Source: Hypericum androsaemum
Taxonomy: Eukaryota; Streptophyta; Magnoliopsida; Malpighiales; Hypericaceae
Direction of reading: 5' to 3'
Assembly (NCBI GenBank): GCA_963995505.1
Contig: OZ023188.1
Location: 17,683,912-17,747,911 of the forward strand
DNA: 64,000 bases
The position numbers and the translations under genes were made by a program. Under the pieces are notes generated by a model, which saw only the letters and a program-made list of their open reading frames with translations, did no database searches and was not told where the DNA came from. How positions within the stretch are numbered: position 1 is the first letter of the stretch; the number at the start of each line of letters is the position of its first letter. Positions 57,400 to 64,000 of the stretch are shown here, in pieces.

Positions 57400-60300
57400 T
57401 GAAGGTGCATTTTTTTTTTGAAAACAGGTGCATTGTCTTTTTGACAAGGCCTTTCTTGGAAATGGAGAAAGCCAAAGCTTTCGCAATCGGTTTGCGAGTC
57501 CTAGCAAAGATCCTAGGAAGGGTAGCAGGCTCACCATCCTTTGCAACTGGAACCAAAGCAAGAGAAGCCAAGGCATTGCTCTCCTAGTGTGACTGAACCA
57601 GCGTTACTCTATCCTCTTCCAAGATTTCACCATCTTCAATTTCTTGCTCTTCATAAGCAAGGGTGAACCAGCTGCAGGCTGTAGTGATGCCATAGATCTT
57701 GGGGCGGTTCCTCCTAGTCATGGTGCTACTTGACTCAATTGTCATCCGTCGGATGGATGCTACTCTTCTCAACAATGCGAGATTGCTTTTGCAATTGGCT
57801 TTCGGTTTGATTGCAGCTGCAAATCTTGAGTTTGTGCTTAGGCAAATTTCATGAGATTCCTATTTCATGTAAATTTTTTTCATATTCTATTTAATACAAA
57901 TCTAGTTAAAAAAGAATAAAAAAGAAGAAGAAGAGTAACGCCCATTGTAGAGTCTCAATTAATCCCATATACACGTGAAGAGAAAATTAAGGTGTGTTTA
58001 TCATTATTTTCTCTTTTTCTTGTCTCTTTTTTGTGACGGTCATCCTGATGATGTCTTAATTATATTCACGATATTCAAATTAAATATTATCAGAATATAT
58101 GATCTCTATTTATATATAGGCATCATATCCGTAGACACTATGGAATGGGCCATCCATCTCATTACCGCGTTATATTTCTCGAAGCTTGGTTTCGTAATCA
58201 TAGAATACTTTAGAATGCACTTAATCAAAACAAAAAAGGATGCAGATAATATGTTTTTGTCAGTTTGGGAGCCTAAATTTCCAACCACTAAAGGGCTTTT
58301 TTGTCCATTAACATAATTAAATTAGCACGCATCATTCATTTCTTTTAGTCTACGTATTATTATAAAAGACATGATGATATCAGAAATTTTAATTTATGTT
58401 TTCTATTACGTTAGTGTCAGCATGACGTACGATACAATGTAAAGAGTTTTTCACAAATAAATTATTTAATATATCACTTATGATACTTACAAAAGTTTAA
58501 CCCTGATAGTTACACAACATGAGGATCACACACCGTCCAATTATAATTAAACATGAAATTACATTTTACGAGATCGGTTGAATACATTATAATCCGACCA
58601 CAGTTACGTCACTAATATATATAATTGACCATAAATTATTCCATGGGACATATTGTTGTTGGAAGCTCGGGAAGTATCAATAATGAATCGTATACGTAGG
58701 TCGATAATCGTACAAGTGTCCATCAATCAATGGAGTCCTCTGATCTATGTATATATTTAGAATTTAATAATGATTAGTAGCCTAAACAAACAGTTGTTAT
58801 GACCAAAATATAATCATATAAAAGAACGCTAAAAGTCATTTAAAAGAAAATTGAAGGACTAAATAAAGAGGTTTATTGTTATTAAATTTTCGTATTCAAC
58901 CCAAACTTTAAGGCAGACGAGTTCTGAAATTTGCAAGGGCTTTAATTTTACTAGCGTGCGATGAAAGAGGATCTTGTGAGAAGAACAATGAGTACGAGAT
59001 CAATTCATTGTGATATCATGTTAGAATTTTTATGTCCAACCCAAAATCTTAAGGATGCGTTTGGTACCTCTTCTGGACAGAACAAGAGGAACAGGACAGA
59101 ACAGTACTAGACAAAACTATTTATTCTAGTTATTCTATCAAGCGTTTGGTAACATAATTAAATATTTAGTAGAGTTTTTATTTGGTACATGGGAATTCAC
59201 CCTAAATTTTGGTTTAAAAAAAACTACCATCCCCGAAGATATAAAAAGAAAATGTATTATTCATTTTTGAATGTTAACTATCTCAAATATTAGATTTAGT
59301 ATTCTTTTATATTCGTATACGTATCTATATCCGAACAAGAAACTATAATATATCTAAAAAATCAGATACAGATAATTCAAACTATCTAATTTATCAAATT
59401 ACATAACTGATTTCATTCAAATGAAATATCATACAAAATTATTTATAGTGAATGAAATGTCATTTAAATAATTTTAATATTAAATATCTATGTGCTTTTT
59501 AAAAGTATAAGTATTATTAAGAACTTTTGGTACATGTATACAACAGAGTTGTTCACACATATAAATAAATCATTCTTACAACTAACAATTTGATAATCTC
59601 AATATATTTAATCATTAGAAAATCACTTCATAAATGGACATCAACATAACTCGACTCTAGATAATATATTTCATGTACCAAAAAAATAATAATCTGTAGT
59701 ACTATATTTTGCTAAATTTGTCCAAAGTTATTTGGTTTTCATCAAGTGGACTTCTTGGATCTAACCAAGCGGCACCCGCATTGTTTAAAAAAAGTGGCAC
59801 CCATTTTGTAATTCTAATTAAGTAGGGATTAGAGCAAGTGGGGCAAGTTAGGCACGGAATAGTAAATAATTCTCCAATGGCTGGGTTTATTTAGAAAATT
59901 AAGGCATGCTTTGGACAAAAAGAAAAAATGATGTCAGCAACTTTTATGGTCCCTTTTCTGTGTGATACCTAATATATAGCATGCAAATCAGATTTTAGCT
60001 TACTACTGTCGTATTAGTCTAATCACATGTGGCCAACCAATTTGGACAGGACAAAAGTAATACCTTATTATGATTCCAACCTCAATTAATCAAAAAATTA
60101 GAGTTAGCCATTGTTTCTATTCCTTATTGAGCATTGGTGGCAATGGTGGGACTTGTATCCACACCTTTTATACAAATCGCAATTTATTTTTCCAGTAACT
60201 TCCGAGCAGATATTATATTATTGCATCTTGGGAATGGAACTCCCTGATTTTGACCGGTGGATAATGATATTCATGTATTGCTCTCGTCACCAAAGCCAAT

Positions 60301-60713
60301 AAAGCAACAATTTTAAAGAGAAGGAAAAACCACCAACTGTTTGGATAACTGTATAACTCATTGACGATTCTTTCCATTTTTAAAGACTCGAGTTCGAAAA
60401 TAATAAAATTTGAAAATTAAAAAAATACAAATCCGTTTAAAATTTGGTCTGATATAGTTAAATACTATATGATCTCGGGATTGAAAAATTGGAAGAATAA
60501 GAGTTATTATAGTTATGAAACACAATCAATTGAGATAATTCGGATAATTACACTTATTAGTATTAGGGCCTCAGAGACCGATAATCATCGTGGGTTTCAA
60601 ATAGAAGCCCATTAGCTCAACTATCGACCAGGCCCAAAAGGAGCGGAGAATTCGTCGACCGAGAGGGAAAAAGCGCGCGGGAGTACACGTGGAGGAGTTC
60701 TCGCCTCCTGGTG
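57400..60713. other. Intergenic region, mostly AT-rich
   Basis: Short frames on the minus strand at 57359-57775 (ILEEDRVTLVQSH, then ASLALVPVAKDGEP in another frame) may be a retroelement scrap but are unrecognised. A TRIM-like fragment lies near 58940-59060 (ttgtgatatcatgttagaat next to an LTR-like start). No gene is supported elsewhere. Confidence 0.45.
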
Positions 60714-60954
60714 ATGTGGATCGCCCCATCCCCAAACGGCGCCGGAGGAGAGACCGCGTCCCTCAAAGTCCCCGTCTCGAAGGTCCTCATCGACCTGGAG
60801 GCTCGGGTGCATTCCAGGCCGTTGGATGATCACATTGAGGTCAAGATGGTGCTGCTCCTCCCCGTCGATTATCCTCTTCTATCCACCTTTGATTCGGCTT
60901 TCGCTTCCGATGGGGGATCGCAACGGCGTCGTTTCGGAAACAACGCCGAGTCCG
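60714..60954 (+). CDS. Partial exon of a conserved plant gene, possibly UBE3D-like (E2-binding HECT-like)
   Basis: From ATG 60714 the frame reads SLKVPVSKVLIDLEARVHSRP and LDDHIEVKMVLLLPVDYPLL, ending at a plausible GT donor (60955). The pattern resembles the N-terminal part of plant proteins related to E3 ubiquitin ligase E3D/UBE3D, which bind E2 enzymes, but this rests on memory of the style and not on a search. The expected opening residues and the cysteine-rich downstream part were not found, so it may be a truncated copy. Confidence 0.3.
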
Positions 60955-61229
60955 GTGAGGGAACTGAACTTTCCCGCTTCTTTCATTTGTTAAAATTTTA
61001 TATTATTTGAAGAGCTTATCTTTGTCGAAAGAAGGAGAGCAATTCAATTACAAGAGGTGCGAGGGCACGCTGACTTAGGGCTTGGATTAGGGATAATTAG
61101 TGGGATAGACATTTTGTAGGGATGCCGTCGGTTAATTGGTTCGGAGGTCGCTGGTGGATAGCTATGTCGATGCCTGCACCTGCGCGGGAGTTGTTGCTGG
61201 TGTTGATAGCATAGACGAGGAAGAGGAAG

Positions 61230-61508
61230 TTGTTGGGGCGGGTGGGTGCTAGGAGTTGCTGCGAGGTCACTGGAAGTTTGGGATTGGAAATGAAAGAGTT
61301 GCAAGAGAAAACTAGGTTGCTAGTTTGCACGGACAATGGAGAGGTTAGATATGTAGTTGAAGAATGTGAAGATCTGTCTGAACACGAGGCCTTCAAAACT
61401 GCATGCTGTGGTTCTACTTGCCATCTAGTTATATGTATATTTCGAGAGGTTAGTCTGCCTTCAGAGTTTCATGCAATATGGAATAGTGTCTTGGGACATG
61501 TCCATTAG
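61230..61508 (+). CDS. Unrecognised open frame downstream of 60714
   Basis: A 92-codon frame, ATG-opened at 61290 by context, includes EKTRLLVCTDNGEVRYVVEE and CCGSTCHLVICIFREVSLP, then stops at 61506-61508. The composition looks protein-like. It could be a later exon of the gene that starts near 60714, but no splice-consistent link could be shown and no domain is recognised. Confidence 0.25.
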   Translation: MLGRVGARSCCEVTGSLGLEMKELQEKTRLLVCTDNGEVRYVVEECEDLSEHEAFKTACCGSTCHLVICIFREVSLPSEFHAIWNSVLGHVH

Positions 61509-62012
61509 GGGAATCATCAACCCTTTAGTTTGACCATCTCTCTTACAATCTTCAGTTATTTCAGTATGCTATTAAGTGAGAGCATTTTGCAGGGCATCGA
61601 AGGACTGGTTAATTAAGCATCAACCGGATGAATTTTTCATGTCAAGGAATCTAATAGAGAAGGTTATGTAGTCCATAGTGTCCGCAAAAGATGTACGACC
61701 AAGTTCATGCACGGTTGTCCAAGGATTTACTCTTGTCATCCGTTCAGAGGTGATCGTCGTTGTTCTCTAATCTGCATTTTTGCTGACGAAGAAATTATTG
61801 ATTATGCAAATTCTATAATCTGCATTTTTGCTAATGAAATTTTCGTCACCATCATGAGTGTTTTTAATAACAACCTAACATCAGGAAATAGTTCCATAGC
61901 ACATCAATGTAAAAAAAAAAGAGAAAGGAAATACAGTAGGTAGATTACTTGGCTTAGTCTCTAACAAATCCTTTCTCCTAATCTAAATCCAGGATTCACC
62001 CAAGTTATTAAC
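61509..62012. other. Intergenic, 3' side of the AAA-ATPase gene
   Basis: There is a short repeat 'taatctgcatttttgct' (about 61769 and 61818) and no gene. Confidence 0.5.
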
Positions 62013-63903
62013 TCATGTAAAGTAAATAGATTTCACTTCAGTATCATCCCATGTTTCAGGCTGACCCTTTTCATCCTTTGCACACTTGACCACTTCTTCT
62101 TTGATCACCTCTTCCTCATCCTTTTTCGACCCATTTTTCTCTGCATCGTTGCCCTTCATGTTCAGGAACTCAATGACGCTTTCCAGGACCAACTGAGGCT
62201 TTTCGTTCATCATGAGTTGCTGCGCTACTTCAGTCGGGGTGACCTGTATCCTCTCTATGATGTCTTCCACGCATTTGAAAAGGGCATGTTCCTTGACCCC
62301 CAGGTATGTCGATGCCAGCTTCTTGAATGCTGCTGGGGTGCAGTGCCCCATGTAAATGTGGACGTCCATCCGTCCTGGTCGCAACAGAGCAGCGTCTAGC
62401 TTGTCTTTGTAATTTGTGGTGAAGATGATTATCCTTTCGTCCCCGCAGCTCGACCACAGCCCGTCTATGAAATTGAGTAGGCCTGATAATGTGACCTGTG
62501 ACATTCATCCAAGCTAACTGTTACTAAGATTATAAATCAAGTGCTACAACTACTCATCATCTTAAATTCTTTTGAATTTGATATAGCATTTCTAACATAG
62601 CATCAAAGCAATAATGTTTGATAACATTTCCAGTAATATGTTTGAATAATAGGGATTCTCCAGAAAAAATATGCACGAAATAAACACGAAAATGACTGTT
62701 GTATTGGCATCTCAGTTAAGGATTTTTCTGCAGAGGAGACAAACGCAGAAAGAAAAAGAAAAGAAAGCATTTGGAAGAAAGAAGAGAAGCTACTCACCCC
62801 GGGGTCAAACGACGGAAGCAGGCCATCCGACCGGTTGTCCTCACTTTCGTCGTCGTCATCATCCTTGCTTGCGTTCTTCATCTTATTGGCATGGGACTTG
62901 GAGGACTTGCTGCTACAGTCAATATCCTCGATCAAAAGAATAGACCTGTTAGTGGTGGAAGTCAAGATCCTCCTCAGCTCAGAGTCGTTCTTCACCCCCT
63001 GGAGCTGGAGGTCATAAATGTGAAACCTTAGGTAGTTGGCGATCGCCGCCACGAGGGTGGACTTGCCAGTCCCAGGTGGTCCGTAGAGGAGGTACCCGCG
63101 CTTCCAAGCCCTCCCAACGCTCTGGAAGAATTCTTTGCGTTGACCGAACAGGTAGAGGTCCCTCTTGATGGAGTCCTTCAGCTCGGGGTCCATCGCCAGC
63201 GTGTCGAAGGTGGCCGGGTGCTTGAACACCGCGGACTCCCACCTAGCCAGGAATTTAGAGTAAATTGTTAGAAGTTAATTGTTGCACGAATGCTATATCA
63301 TATACGCATTGTATCATACGAGAAAGTACCTGGAGTCATCATTCTCGTAGGTGTAGATGTTGAGCGTGTCCCTCTGGTTGAGAATCTCCTCGGCCTGCTT
63401 GCAAATGTATGGCAAGTAGGTATCCATGATAAGCTCCCTCTGGTGCTTCTTGCACCTCAGCTCGAAGTACTGCTTCTGCCGGTAGGAGTACTTCTTGGAC
63501 TCCTTGTCGTGGAGGGTCCACTCGAGGCGGGCTCCCTGGAAGGTGTCGACCACCTTGGCGTCAACAGGGATGTTGGGTTTCGGCGGGGAAGTGATCTTGT
63601 TGTTGTCGTTGTTGCCGAGGAGGAGCCGCCTCGTGGTGGGTCCGATCCGGGTGGGAAGGTTATTTCCGCCGCACGGAACACCTCGTTGCTGACTGCCTGC
63701 CACCGGTCCTCGATGACGAAGGTAAAGTCGGAGGAGAAGTAGGAGGAGAGGAGGCCGCCGAACTTGGAGGAGAACCATTTCCGGAGCTTGGAAGGGATCA
63801 TCTCGTTGAGTACGGTTCGAATGAGCATGGACATGGTTGATATGGGGGCGTACATGGAGAGGAGGGTGCTCATGGAAGGCAATTCCTTGAAGAAGGACGC
63901 CAT
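62013..63903 (-). pseudogene. AAA-ATPase, BCS1/OM66-like (At3g28580 group), frameshifted in exon 1
   Basis: Three exons on the minus strand: 63330-63903, 62798-63242 and 62013-62495. The start at 63903 gives MASFFKELPS and an N-terminal membrane-anchor stretch (TLLSMYAPISTMSMLIRTV). The AAA N-domain follows up to NEVFRAAE, where a 1-nt deletion at about 63661-63671 shifts the frame; the other frame resumes with LPTRIGPTTRRLLLGN. Walker A GPPGTGKST, Walker B LIEDIDC, SGLLNFIDGLWS and GRMDVHIYMGHC are intact. Exon phases fit only if one base is missing in exon 1. The family contains mitochondrial outer membrane and ER ATPases induced by stress and senescence. A sequencing error would make this an ordinary functional gene; as written it is broken. 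Confidence 0.85.
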
Positions 63904-64000
63904 TTTTGCTGCAGTTTCTCTCGACACTGCTTCTTCTTCTTTTGGCTCTTGGGTTGATGTGGAAATTTTGGTTACTTGTATAATGTGTGTGGAGTGGTGA
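63904..64000. other. 5' flank of the AAA-ATPase gene
   Basis: This is the presumed leader of the minus-strand AAA-ATPase. A GTG-opened extension of its frame to 63927 exists but is not needed. Confidence 0.4.

Noticed and set aside
1..64000. CRISPR array, rRNA or a prokaryote-type defence system
   Set aside because: No regular spacer-repeat array or rRNA sequence was seen, and all gene structures are those of plant nuclear DNA.

Overview
The window looks like nuclear DNA of a eudicot plant. It has intron-rich plant genes with GT-AG splicing, a nuclear tRNA-His, two degenerate Ty1/copia retrotransposons and several small non-autonomous elements in AT-rich spacers. The species cannot be read from the sequence. 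Exon boundaries below were placed by eye from splice consensus, phase and family similarity. Recognisable genes, in order: a complete four-exon SABATH carboxyl methyltransferase (10139-11840, minus) and a broken SABATH copy (16506-17446, minus); a Tm-1-like/UPF0261 gene (21099-24611, plus); an intronless-CDS CC-NB-LRR that closely resembles ZAR1/RPP13-like 4 (26059-28584, plus); a thioredoxin domain-containing protein 9/phosducin-like gene (29402-31033, plus); a Sec14-nodulin (SFH) lipid transfer protein (32702-35324, plus); tRNA-His(GTG) at 38404-38475; a group C MAP kinase like MPK7 (43148-44603, plus); an S1-class bZIP gene with a sucrose-control uORF (55239-55878, plus); and an AAA-ATPase of the BCS1/OM66-like group with a frameshift in exon 1 (62013-63903, minus).

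Mobile DNA fills much of the rest. Copia I (about 1988-7800, plus) is decayed and has lost its 5' LTR. Its probable 3' LTR carries eight CACGTG G-boxes, the first five exactly 28 bp apart. Copia II (47219-53783, minus) has both LTRs and a 5-bp target duplication AATAG, but a piece of its own LTR sits inverted where the start of gag should be. Foldback elements with 9-bp target duplications lie at 17815-18290 and 57042-57390. A TIR element with a TA duplication lies at 12508-13120, and a TRIM-like miniature retroelement lies at about 46059-46385.

Functionally, 21-29 kb holds two immunity-type genes (Tm-1-like and ZAR1-like). 29-35 kb holds housekeeping and membrane-traffic genes. The SABATH pair looks like a small tandem family in which the second copy died through a 1-nt deletion and loss of its 3' exons. 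The bZIP gene carries its own sugar-responsive translational switch. No operon-like or clearly new multigene system was found. The most unusual structures are the regularly spaced G-box array in the LTR of Copia I, the internal inverted LTR fragment of Copia II, and a perfect 19-bp hairpin just upstream of the ZAR1-like start codon.
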